Part shown: positions 35,951 to 43,135 of the stretch, one piece after another
Layout: every line of letters begins with the position of its first letter
How positions within the stretch are numbered: the stretch's first letter is position 1
Source: Glycomyces amatae
Lineage (GTDB): Bacteria > Actinomycetota > Actinomycetes > Mycobacteriales > Micromonosporaceae
Direction of reading: 5' to 3'
Length of the DNA stretch: 64,000 nt
NCBI RefSeq assembly: GCF_020991375.1
Contig: NZ_JAJLQZ010000005.1
Span: forward strand, 124,001 to 188,000
The notes under the pieces: generated by a model
Databases searched by the model: none
What the model was told of the DNA's origin: nothing
What the model saw: the letters and a program-made list of their open reading frames with translations, nothing else
Program-made: the position numbers and the translations under genes

Positions 35951-36544
35951 TCATCGCGGTCCAAGGCATTCCGAGTCTGCCGGACCGCGGTCCGCTTCTG
36001 CTCCGGCTGCGAGTCCCCGGCGTCGGCGAAGAACTTCGGCCAGCCGCACGGGCCACGGATTGAACTTCCGCAGATGCGCGTGCGCGGCAACGGAAAAGGC
36101 GGCCTCGTACTCAGCGAGGTCAGCTAGGTCCACGGTCGCGGCGGGGATGTTCATCTCGCTGTCCTCGGAGATCGGCCGGGCCGTCCACGCTTCCCTCATA
36201 GCGGAGCCCGCCGTCCTCCGCGCCGCAGAGACCAGGTCGCCGTAAGCTTCGCCGACCGACAGGGACTCGAACCGGGTCCAGACCAGGTAGTAGTTCAGCC
36301 GCTGCTGCGTCTCCCGGACCTTCTCGGAGATGCGGACGCGCTCCTCACCGGGGCTCTCCGCGTTCCGGCGCCGGATCGCATAGGGGTACTCCCGGTACTC
36401 GGCGTAGGCCGCGAACGCCTCAGCGAAGACGGTGCGCACCCGGTCGCGCTCGTCGGTGCGGCTCTTCCGCCAGGCGAGACCGATGTTGACCGTGCCGGTG
36501 AGGAACGCGACTATCACCGCACTGGTGAGGATTCCAGCGATCAT
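35951..36544 (-). CDS. One-TM protein, possible CBASS-like effector
   Basis: A 197-residue protein I do not recognise. Residues 3-25 (AGILTSAVIVAFLTGTVNIGLAW) form a single N-terminal membrane helix. The rest is helical and charged (ERDRVRTVFAEAFAAYAEYREY, RISEKVRETQQRLNYYLVW). It is the last gene of a minus-strand operon behind a CD-NTase and an E2-like gene (30-nt gap). By position it could be the membrane effector, but no nucleotide-binding domain such as STING or SAVED is visible. Weak function call. Confidence 0.55.
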   Translation of the reverse strand: MIAGILTSAVIVAFLTGTVNIGLAWRKSRTDERDRVRTVFAEAFAAYAEYREYPYAIRRRNAESPGEERVRISEKVRETQQRLNYYLVWTRFESLSVGEAYGDLVSAARRTAGSAMREAWTARPISEDSEMNIPAATVDLADLAEYEAAFSVAAHAHLRKFNPWPVRLAEVLRRRRGLAAGAEADRGPADSECLGPR

Positions 36545-36574
36545 TCTTGCTGCCCGGGTGAGGAGTAGGAGCCG

Positions 36575-37000
36575 TCAGTGCAGCGCTTCTGCCCCGGGCC
36601 ACTCGCCGGTTCTGCGGTGGTGCTCCTCCTTGATGAGGTGGGCGGCGACGTGCCCTAGGAGGGCAGTCGGGCCGTCGGGGCGGTGCCAGCGCGCTTCAGG
36701 TGGATCATAAGGGAACCAGATGCACAGGCTCCCGTCCCGGTACCGGTGCGGGGAGTCGGCGGGGCCGTCGACGAACACCTTCGGCTCCTCGGGCTGCCAG
36801 CGGGGAAAGACGATGTCCACGGTCCGCTGGCCGACGCCGACCGGTTCGATCCTGGTCTGGACCGCGAACCCGCCGCGAAACTCGCGGCGGGGCGCGGCGA
36901 TCCGAGCTCCCGGCCAGTCCAGTCTGAGGACCTGAAGGAACCGGATGCGGTTCGCGGGCCTCTTGAACCAGTGCGGGTGGCGCCAAGCGGGCCTCCCCAC
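36575..37000 (-). CDS. Prokaryotic E2-like (ubiquitin-conjugating fold) protein
   Basis: A 141-residue protein with the pattern of bacterial E2-like proteins from CBASS and related loci: a beta-meander (GGFAVQTRIEPVGVGQRTVDI, VDIVFPRWQPEEPKVFVDG), then SPHRYRDGSLCIWFPYD with His85 and candidate catalytic Cys93, and the helix LLGHVAAHLIKEEHHRRTGE with WPGAEALH at the end. In CBASS, Cap2-type E2 modules prime the CD-NTase by conjugating its C-terminus. The GTG start shares one base with the CD-NTase stop (TAGTG), so the two are coupled. Confidence 0.7.
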   Translation of the reverse strand: MGRPAWRHPHWFKRPANRIRFLQVLRLDWPGARIAAPRREFRGGFAVQTRIEPVGVGQRTVDIVFPRWQPEEPKVFVDGPADSPHRYRDGSLCIWFPYDPPEARWHRPDGPTALLGHVAAHLIKEEHHRRTGEWPGAEALH

Positions 37001-38016
37001 TAGCAGGTGCCCCCGAAGGACCTGGTCGGGGGCACCAGGACCGCCGGTCCGGCGACTCCGAGCGCCGAAGCGGGGACCGCCGAGCGGCCTGCCAGGAGCT
37101 GGACCGCAGCGGCGAGCTGTTTCGACTTCGGGTCGTCCACGTACTTCGGGAAGGCGCGCGCGAGCGCGGCGGCGACCTCCTGCTCATCGCCCTCGGCGAG
37201 GAGCGCCTCGCCGAGGGCGTCGGCGGCCTTCTGGAGGCGCCGCTGGACCCGGTCGGCGGGCAGGAGGAGCCTGAGGTTGGCCGAGACGCCGGCGGGGTCC
37301 GGTGTGGCCTGGTGCGCCTTGAGTCGCTGGGCGGACTTGGCGAACAGGGCGCGCAGGCCCTCGGGGACCCCCATGCCGGGCTCGACGAACTCGTAGGCCC
37401 AGACCGAGAGCATGAACGAGGACACGCCGGGCTCCGAGAACTGCTTGTTCCAGGTCTTGGCGAGCCTGATGGCCTTCCGGCGGATCGACCGGTGCGAGGG
37501 CGACCCGGAGTTCAGCAGGTCCACGTGCTTCTCTGGGTCGGAGGGCTCCCAGGTGTTCTTCGCGAGGTTGGGGATCCAGAGCCCGCTGCCTTCGCGGCGG
37601 GTCAGCGCGAGGACCATGTCGACGGTGGGGTCCTGGCCGTTGACCGGGCATCCGAAGTGGATCTTGGGTCCCCGCTTGGAGGTCCCGACCCGAGCCTCGG
37701 GGTACACCTCGCGAACGAGCGGTCCGAGGTGCTTGCACAGGTCGCGGACGGTCTCCTGAGGGTGCTCGCCCCCGCCTTCGGGACCGAGCTGCAGAAAGCG
37801 CCTGCGGTCGAGGACCACTCCGCCGTCGCCGTCGGTCACGGGGTGGTTCATCGTGTGCGCGGCAAGGGAGCCGCTAGCGTACGTGCGCCGGGCGCCGTCG
37901 AATCCGAGCGCGGTCCCGCGCACCAGAGCCAGGCGCGTCCTCACCTCCGTCAGGGGCTCGTCTTCCGCGTCGATCTGCTTGCGGACCGCCGCGAGCACGT
38001 CAGCTGTCATTCCCAT
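37000..38016 (-). CDS. CD-NTase-like nucleotidyltransferase
   Basis: A 338-residue polymerase-beta-fold nucleotidyltransferase. Gly49-Ser50 in TYASGSLAAHT, the acidic cluster Asp62/Asp64/Asp70 (TDGDGGVVLD) and Asp133 (PTVDMVLAL) are candidate catalytic residues. The region WIPNLAKNTWEPSDPEKHVDLLN followed by RRKAIRLAKTWNKQF is characteristic of CD-NTases. Such enzymes make cyclic oligonucleotide alarms on phage infection. The C-terminus ends VPPTRSFGGTC; in type II CBASS the C-terminal residue is conjugated by Cap2. GGAGGAGG precedes the ATG at 38016. Confidence 0.75.
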   Translation of the reverse strand: MGMTADVLAAVRKQIDAEDEPLTEVRTRLALVRGTALGFDGARRTYASGSLAAHTMNHPVTDGDGGVVLDRRRFLQLGPEGGGEHPQETVRDLCKHLGPLVREVYPEARVGTSKRGPKIHFGCPVNGQDPTVDMVLALTRREGSGLWIPNLAKNTWEPSDPEKHVDLLNSGSPSHRSIRRKAIRLAKTWNKQFSEPGVSSFMLSVWAYEFVEPGMGVPEGLRALFAKSAQRLKAHQATPDPAGVSANLRLLLPADRVQRRLQKAADALGEALLAEGDEQEVAAALARAFPKYVDDPKSKQLAAAVQLLAGRSAVPASALGVAGPAVLVPPTRSFGGTC

Positions 38017-38102
38017 CAGGTTCTCCTCCTCCGGGGCTGCGCCGGGACCTTCCCGCCGTCATAGGAGCTAACGGGACAGACTGCAGACCGTCCGCAGCAG
38101 CC

Positions 38103-39155
38103 TCACGAGCAGCAGTCGTCGCACACCTCCGGGTCGGACTTGAACTGCGCCGGGTGCTTCAGCAGGAAGCACGCTGAGCAGAGCCGCTCGGTTGCGCGGG
38201 TGCACTCGCAGTGCCCTTCGGGGCAGCGCGGCTCCAGGCAGCGAGGGCACCGGTCTGCGGCCGCGAAGCCGGTCTCGCAGACGCCGCAGTCGGCCCACCG
38301 CTCTCCGGCGGATCCCCGGGCCCGGCCTTCCCGCGGCGGGGCGAAGGCGCGCCAGTGCGCGTCGTACTCGACCATCACGACGAGAAGCAGGCCGCCGCAC
38401 CAGGCCGCCTGCCCGTAGAGCTCGGCCGAAGTGCGGCCCGTCGAGTACTCGATCAGCGCGTCGTCCCGCCGGATCACCCCTCGGGCTCCCGGCTGCGCCA
38501 GCGCCGCTCCGATGAGCGGGTTCGACCGCTGGTCGGAGCCCCTCCTCGGCGGATAGAGATTCCCGTGGGCGGCGGCGAAGCTGACGGTTCCCGACGCCTC
38601 GATGACGGCAGCGACGCCGGGCGCTTTGAGTTCGGCGGCCAGCCGCACGCAGATCGCCGCCCGGGAAGCCGAGGTGCGGTGGAAGAGCTCCAGCGCCGCT
38701 TCGACTGTCGGTCCGTGCGCGGCGACCAAGTCCGACACCAGCGGGGCGGGGAGGAGGATCTCCGCAGCGAAAGCGTCGCAAGCGGCGTCCTCGAACTCCT
38801 TGCTCCGCTCATGGCTGAGCGCGGCCTCGCCTAGTTCGGGGTCGCTCTGCTGGAGGTGGTGCCCCAGTTCGTGCAGGAGCGTGAAGTGCTGGCGCCGAGA
38901 CGACAGAGATTCGGCGACGACTGCCGTCGCCGGTCTGGTCTTGCCGTCGTAGGAGCCGCTGACCGAGCAGTCGCCCCGGGCCGCTCCTCCGGCGTCAATG
39001 AGTTCCGGCATGCGGACGACCCGGATATCGGTCCTGTTCGCGAGTTCCGCGAACGGCTCCTTGGCCAGCCGGGCCGCGGCACCCGGAGACGCCTGCTCCA
39101 GATGCCTGAGCATTGCCTGAGCCTGAGCCGGGACACCGTCGAAGACCACCGGCAC
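38103..39155 (-). CDS. ImmA/IrrE-type metallopeptidase with Cys-rich tail
   Basis: A 350-residue protein. The HExxH motif is His95-Glu96-x-x-His99 in FTLLHELGHHLQQ, with an acidic third-ligand region EFEDAACDAFAAEILLP. These are hallmarks of ImmA/IrrE peptidases, which cleave partner HTH repressors. The C-terminal 70 residues hold repeated Cys pairs (CGVCETGF, CPRCLEPRC, CSACFLLKH, VCDDCC), a zinc-ribbon-like region unusual for the family. The GTG start at 39155 is 11 nt behind the HTH gene; that neighbour is the likely substrate. Confidence 0.82.
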   Translation of the reverse strand: MPVVFDGVPAQAQAMLRHLEQASPGAAARLAKEPFAELANRTDIRVVRMPELIDAGGAARGDCSVSGSYDGKTRPATAVVAESLSSRRQHFTLLHELGHHLQQSDPELGEAALSHERSKEFEDAACDAFAAEILLPAPLVSDLVAAHGPTVEAALELFHRTSASRAAICVRLAAELKAPGVAAVIEASGTVSFAAAHGNLYPPRRGSDQRSNPLIGAALAQPGARGVIRRDDALIEYSTGRTSAELYGQAAWCGGLLLVVMVEYDAHWRAFAPPREGRARGSAGERWADCGVCETGFAAADRCPRCLEPRCPEGHCECTRATERLCSACFLLKHPAQFKSDPEVCDDCCS

Positions 39156-39166
39156 CCTTCGACCAC

Positions 39167-40135
39167 CTACCGTCCCAGAGGCTCATCGCCGAGCCTGGCG
39201 TGGGCGATCGCCCTGAGCCTGAGGCGCCAGACGGACGAGCTGCTCCCCTTCTGCCGAGCTGCCAGCACGTACGCGTCCTGGCCGAGGCGCTGCCGGGCGG
39301 CGCTCTCGTCGACCCCCGCGGAGGCGGACTCGGCTTCGACGAGTCGGCGCCACCGAGGCTGCTCCAGTTCGGTGAGCAGCGCCCGGGGCAGTCCTGGCAC
39401 AGACGGCTGGAGGCCGTCCTCCGGGATTCCGGTGCCTTCTGCAAGCTGCTTGAGCTGCACCGAGGTGAGAGGACGCTCGCGCCGGACGATCTCCATAGCG
39501 CCCGGCTGGGCGATGCCCAATATCGCCATCACGTCCGCGAGTCGCACAGGCAGCCTCGAATCCACCCGCTCTGCCGGCTCCGCTGGACCGGGGCCGATCG
39601 GTTCCAAACTCGACGCCCACTGCTCGAAGAGGTCTTCAAGCTCAGCCTTCACCATGGCGTTCGGGGAGCGCGGGTCGTGATCAGGCTCGCCGGGCCTGAC
39701 GCCCAGTCCGGAGTGGATCTTAGGCATCTGCTGAGGAGTCTGTGCGAGGAGGTCGGCGATCGGCTCCGGGAGACGCCCGAGCGGCTGGTCGAGGACGCGC
39801 ACCGGAACCGACTGCGCGAGGCCTGTCCAGACCACGGTCGCCAATCCCAAAGGAGACGAGTCGGGAGTCAGGACCACGGTTTCCACGGCTTCCACACCAG
39901 GCTCGACCGTGAGCGGTGCCGCCATCGCGGTGCGGCTGTCGGCGCCCACGCCGAGGACCACCAGCAGTGCACTGGCTTCCTCCTGCCGTCCGACCCATAT
40001 CTGCCCTGACGCGACGTCGAACTCCGGTGAGTCGATGTCCTCCAGTGCCGGAGCAGCCCTTCGTACCGCTGCGGGTGCCGTTGTGCGCCGGGCTAGTTCG
40101 GCCAGCCGCTGCCGTGCGTTCGGGAAATCAGTCAT
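39167..40135 (-). CDS. Putative HTH protein paired with the ImmA/IrrE peptidase
   Basis: A 322-residue protein I do not recognise overall. A probable Cro/C1-like helix-turn-helix lies at residues about 195-240 (RLADVMAILGIAQPGAMEIV, then VQLKQLAEGTGI). The N-terminal third is beta-rich (FDVASGQIWVGRQEEASALLVVLG). Regulator-ImmA pairs control mobile elements and damage responses, so it is a candidate repressor cleaved by the adjacent peptidase (inference). A GAGAGGTAGG ribosome site precedes the ATG at 40135. Confidence 0.55.
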   Translation of the reverse strand: MTDFPNARQRLAELARRTTAPAAVRRAAPALEDIDSPEFDVASGQIWVGRQEEASALLVVLGVGADSRTAMAAPLTVEPGVEAVETVVLTPDSSPLGLATVVWTGLAQSVPVRVLDQPLGRLPEPIADLLAQTPQQMPKIHSGLGVRPGEPDHDPRSPNAMVKAELEDLFEQWASSLEPIGPGPAEPAERVDSRLPVRLADVMAILGIAQPGAMEIVRRERPLTSVQLKQLAEGTGIPEDGLQPSVPGLPRALLTELEQPRWRRLVEAESASAGVDESAARQRLGQDAYVLAARQKGSSSSVWRLRLRAIAHARLGDEPLGR

Positions 40136-40140
40136 CGGAC

Positions 40141-41124
40141 CTACCTCTCAACCGAAGTTGACGGGACAGACGCCGGTCCATCCGCTCTGCTTGCGGACAC
40201 GTCGGCCCCCTCCAGGCACCTTTGCACGACGATCTCGAGAATCTCATGAGCCGCAGGTTCGCTCCCCGCCAGCTCCTTGAGTTTGACGATGAGCCGATCG
40301 AGGCGGTTGTAGGTCGCGGAGCGCTTCTTGCCGAGGATCTTCGACGCGGCGGTCCAGTCGTCGATCACCGGCACGAGCGCGCGCTCGACTTCTGTCAGCG
40401 CGGCGAGGACCCGGTCGGCGGCCCCTCGGGCCTCTGCGGTGTCGACAGCGGCAATGACCTGGGTTTCAGGAGCGGGTGCTGCCGACGCCTGCGGCGCGAG
40501 CTCGTCCAGCGACGACAGCACCGGGGCGGTCTGGTAGGGGAGGCGGACTGCGACGATCGTCGCCAGCGCCTCCTCGGACAGGCTGCCGGCCGCTGCCTTG
40601 AACACAGCGGAGAGCAGGTTCTCGAGCTCGCCCTGCCTGCCGAGCCGCACCTGCTGGGCGTCGGCCTTGCGCGGGGCGGCGAAGGAGACGTGGCACTGCC
40701 AGGCTGCGTCGATCAGGTCGGCCGGATCGGCGCCCGAGGCTTCCGAAGGACCTTCGGCCAGTCGCCAGAACGACGTGCCGCGGACCTTCTCAAACCGCTG
40801 GTCGCGGTCGAGGCGCTTCCGGAGCACTTCTCGGAGCCGACCTCTGGCCCCCTGCCTGGCCTTGTCGATCATCCAGCGGCGCAACCAGGTGCGGAACATC
40901 CTTCCGACCGCGTCGTCGTCCTGCGCCTGGAGGATCGCAGCGGCGAGCAGGGCTTCGCCGGACTTGGCGAAGAAGTCGAGGGCGTAGTCCTCATGCGTTT
41001 TCGAGTGGTCGTGCCGAAGCTCAGGGATGCGGCGGAGTTCGCTTTCCGCCAGTCTGCACAGCAGCTCGAGCGCCAAAGGGCCGAACTGCTCCAGCTCGCG
41101 GAGTTCCTTGAGGACCTCATTCAT
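40141..41124 (-). CDS. Sigma-factor-like protein heading the island operon
   Basis: A 327-residue protein. Residues about 50-110 (LLAAAILQAQDDDAVGRMFRTWLRRWMIDKARQG) resemble a sigma region-2 helix bundle. A C-terminal segment DDWTAASKILGKKRSATYNRLDRLIVKLKEL resembles a region-4 type HTH. The middle is low in recognisable signal. The start ATG at 41124 is chosen because the upstream 26 residues of the frame look non-conserved. It begins a six-gene minus-strand operon. Sigma likeness is a pattern judgement. Confidence 0.45.
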   Translation of the reverse strand: MNEVLKELRELEQFGPLALELLCRLAESELRRIPELRHDHSKTHEDYALDFFAKSGEALLAAAILQAQDDDAVGRMFRTWLRRWMIDKARQGARGRLREVLRKRLDRDQRFEKVRGTSFWRLAEGPSEASGADPADLIDAAWQCHVSFAAPRKADAQQVRLGRQGELENLLSAVFKAAAGSLSEEALATIVAVRLPYQTAPVLSSLDELAPQASAAPAPETQVIAAVDTAEARGAADRVLAALTEVERALVPVIDDWTAASKILGKKRSATYNRLDRLIVKLKELAGSEPAAHEILEIVVQRCLEGADVSASRADGPASVPSTSVER

Positions 41125-41603
41125 ATGCTCGCCTGCTTCTGGACGGGAATCGGAGTGGCAACGAGAGATGGACGGGGACGGCTTGCATAGGAAAGGGCGC
41201 AAGGCGCGCTTAAAGGACTGGGCAATACTCGCAGGCCGCCCGTGAAATGCAAGTGCTCATGGGAAAAAGCGCCCGATCGAGCGATATCGAAACGGGAACA
41301 AGACCGCAAAGCGACCGCGAACGCGGCCGACCGAAAGCCGCACCGATCGCTACTCCGGCCTCGCCGATTGAGAGATGCTCCTTTATGCTTGTGAATCGCT
41401 CTCGGCTATTGCCGACACCGGACGCAGCAGTTCAGCCGGAACCCCCCGGCGTGCGTGCGGCGAGAGGCGGCGCCTCGACGGACACGGTCGAGTCCGTGGG
41501 CGCGCCCGCCGCTCATGTACTCTCTGGACAGCCGCTCCAGTAGCGACCCGATCTCATAATCCGATGCAATCCAGACATCTCTACCTCTGGGGGCGTTCCG
41601 CTC
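41125..41603. other. Divergent intergenic region, 479 bp
   Basis: It separates the sigma-like operon from the MORC-type gene. GC is visibly lower than the flanks. No convincing gene, hairpin or paired promoter was found; both operons must start here. Confidence 0.5.
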
Positions 41604-43124
41604 GTGACCCGTTCGTCAATCTGGCAAGATGAAGTCCCTGTGCGCCTCCGAAAGCAGATCCCGCCGGCGCCGGGCTACGGTGAAGCGCTTGCCAGTCAAG
41701 GATACGGATTGTACGAGGCAGTCGCAGACCTGATCGACAATTCCATCGACGCAGGTGCGGACAGGATCGAGGTTCGCTTCCTCGCCGATGATGAACGCGT
41801 GCGGAACCTGCTTTTGGTCGACAACGGCAACGGTATGGACGAATCGGCGCTCGACGCGGCTATGACAGTAGGGTTGCGCCGCGCCTACCGCTCTGGATCG
41901 CTCGGTAAGTTCGGCGCAGGGCTCAAAGCCGCCTCCCTCTCCAACGCCTCCTCCCTGACCGTCTTGAGCCGGACGGCCGAAACAGGCGGCGCGGGGCGGC
42001 GCATGGAGGCCCGCGAGTACGCTGCCGACTTCAGCTGCGGAACGGTCGACACCAGTTTTGCTGCGGCTCTACTAGACCGGTACGGGCACATCACCTCCCC
42101 GCACGGCACGGTCATACGCTGGGACCGGGTTCGAGCGTTCGAGACCGTTGCGAACGACGGCGCGGCCCGGTACCTGTCAGAGGTGATCGACGCGCTGGAC
42201 ACCCATCTTGAGCTCCGCTTCCACCGCTTCATCACCGAGGGGCTACGGATCGACATCGTGTTGGAGCACGCTGACACTGGTGAGGTGATCGAGGTCGAGA
42301 ACTGCGAGCCGCTCGACCCCTTCGGGTACCGGCTGACCGGCAAGCGCGGATACCCGACCGTGTTCCGGGCCGATGTCGAGGGAATCGGCACCGTCGAGCT
42401 GACCGCCCACATCTGGCCGGCGAGGTCCAGGGATCCCGGCTTCCGGCGGGTCGGGCCCCTGCTTGGTCGGCAGGGCTTCTACTTCTTCCGGCACCGGCGC
42501 CTGGTGCAGGCAGGTGGCTGGAACGGCTACCGCGTTGCGGAGAACCACCTCAGTCTCGCCCGAGTCTCAATCAACTTGCCGGAAGACGCCGACGAGGTGT
42601 TCCGCCTGAATGTGAAGAAGGACGGCATCGTCGCAAGCCCGGCGTTCGCCCGCGGGCTCGAGGCCGCAAGGGATGATCTCGGCAGGACCTTCCGGCAGTA
42701 CCTGGAGGACGCTGAGAAGGCCTACCGCGAAGGCGGCTCCCGAACGGTGCAGCGTCCCGCCAGGGTTTACCCGGGGAAGGGCCTCGAGCCGAAAGTGCGT
42801 AAGACCGTCAAGAACGAGTTCGAGGAGCTGAAGGGGCAGGAACCCATCTCGTTCATCTGGGTGCCCCTACCAGACGACCGGTTCTTCGAGCTGGACCGCG
42901 AGGACCACGTCGTCAAGCTGAACCGCAGGTATCGCGACGCCTTCAACGGGGAGCGCAGGGGAGGCCTCAACGACGCGCCTGTCATGAAGAGCTTGCTGTA
43001 CCTGCAGCTTGAGGAGTTCTTCCGCATGAACCGGTGGGAGCAGAAGCGCGTGGACCAGCTCGAGTACACGAACACGGTCCTGCTCGCGGCAGTGCGCAGC
43101 CAGCTCGACTGGATGACTCGGTAG
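41604..43124 (+). CDS. MORC/MutL-type GHKL ATPase
   Basis: A 506-residue ATPase of the GHKL superfamily. The N-box is EAVADLIDNSIDAGAD (Asn46), the G1 box DNGNGMDE (residues 73-80) and the G2 box GKFGAGLKAAS (101 onward). A transducer-like S5 domain with Lys (RLNVKKDGIVAS) follows. The layout matches bacterial relatives of eukaryotic MORC proteins, which comparative genomics places in restriction-type operons with Z1, SNF2, Vsr and C5-methylase genes, all present in this island. The GTG start at 41604 has no clear RBS; GTG at 41640 is an alternative. It ends 11 nt before the Z1 gene. Confidence 0.87.
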   Translation: MTRSSIWQDEVPVRLRKQIPPAPGYGEALASQGYGLYEAVADLIDNSIDAGADRIEVRFLADDERVRNLLLVDNGNGMDESALDAAMTVGLRRAYRSGSLGKFGAGLKAASLSNASSLTVLSRTAETGGAGRRMEAREYAADFSCGTVDTSFAAALLDRYGHITSPHGTVIRWDRVRAFETVANDGAARYLSEVIDALDTHLELRFHRFITEGLRIDIVLEHADTGEVIEVENCEPLDPFGYRLTGKRGYPTVFRADVEGIGTVELTAHIWPARSRDPGFRRVGPLLGRQGFYFFRHRRLVQAGGWNGYRVAENHLSLARVSINLPEDADEVFRLNVKKDGIVASPAFARGLEAARDDLGRTFRQYLEDAEKAYREGGSRTVQRPARVYPGKGLEPKVRKTVKNEFEELKGQEPISFIWVPLPDDRFFELDREDHVVKLNRRYRDAFNGERRGGLNDAPVMKSLLYLQLEEFFRMNRWEQKRVDQLEYTNTVLLAAVRSQLDWMTR

Positions 43125-43135
43125 AGGGGGCCGAC

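Noticed and set aside
35602..36000. Expected integrase or excisionase beside tRNA-Pro
   Set aside because: No frame with tyrosine- or serine-recombinase motifs is present on either strand.
35437..36090. Minus-strand frame of 217 codons across the tRNA gene
   Set aside because: Its segment RQDLNLRPLAPKASALPSC is the well-known false translation of an antisense tRNA-Pro; the rest has no protein-like composition.
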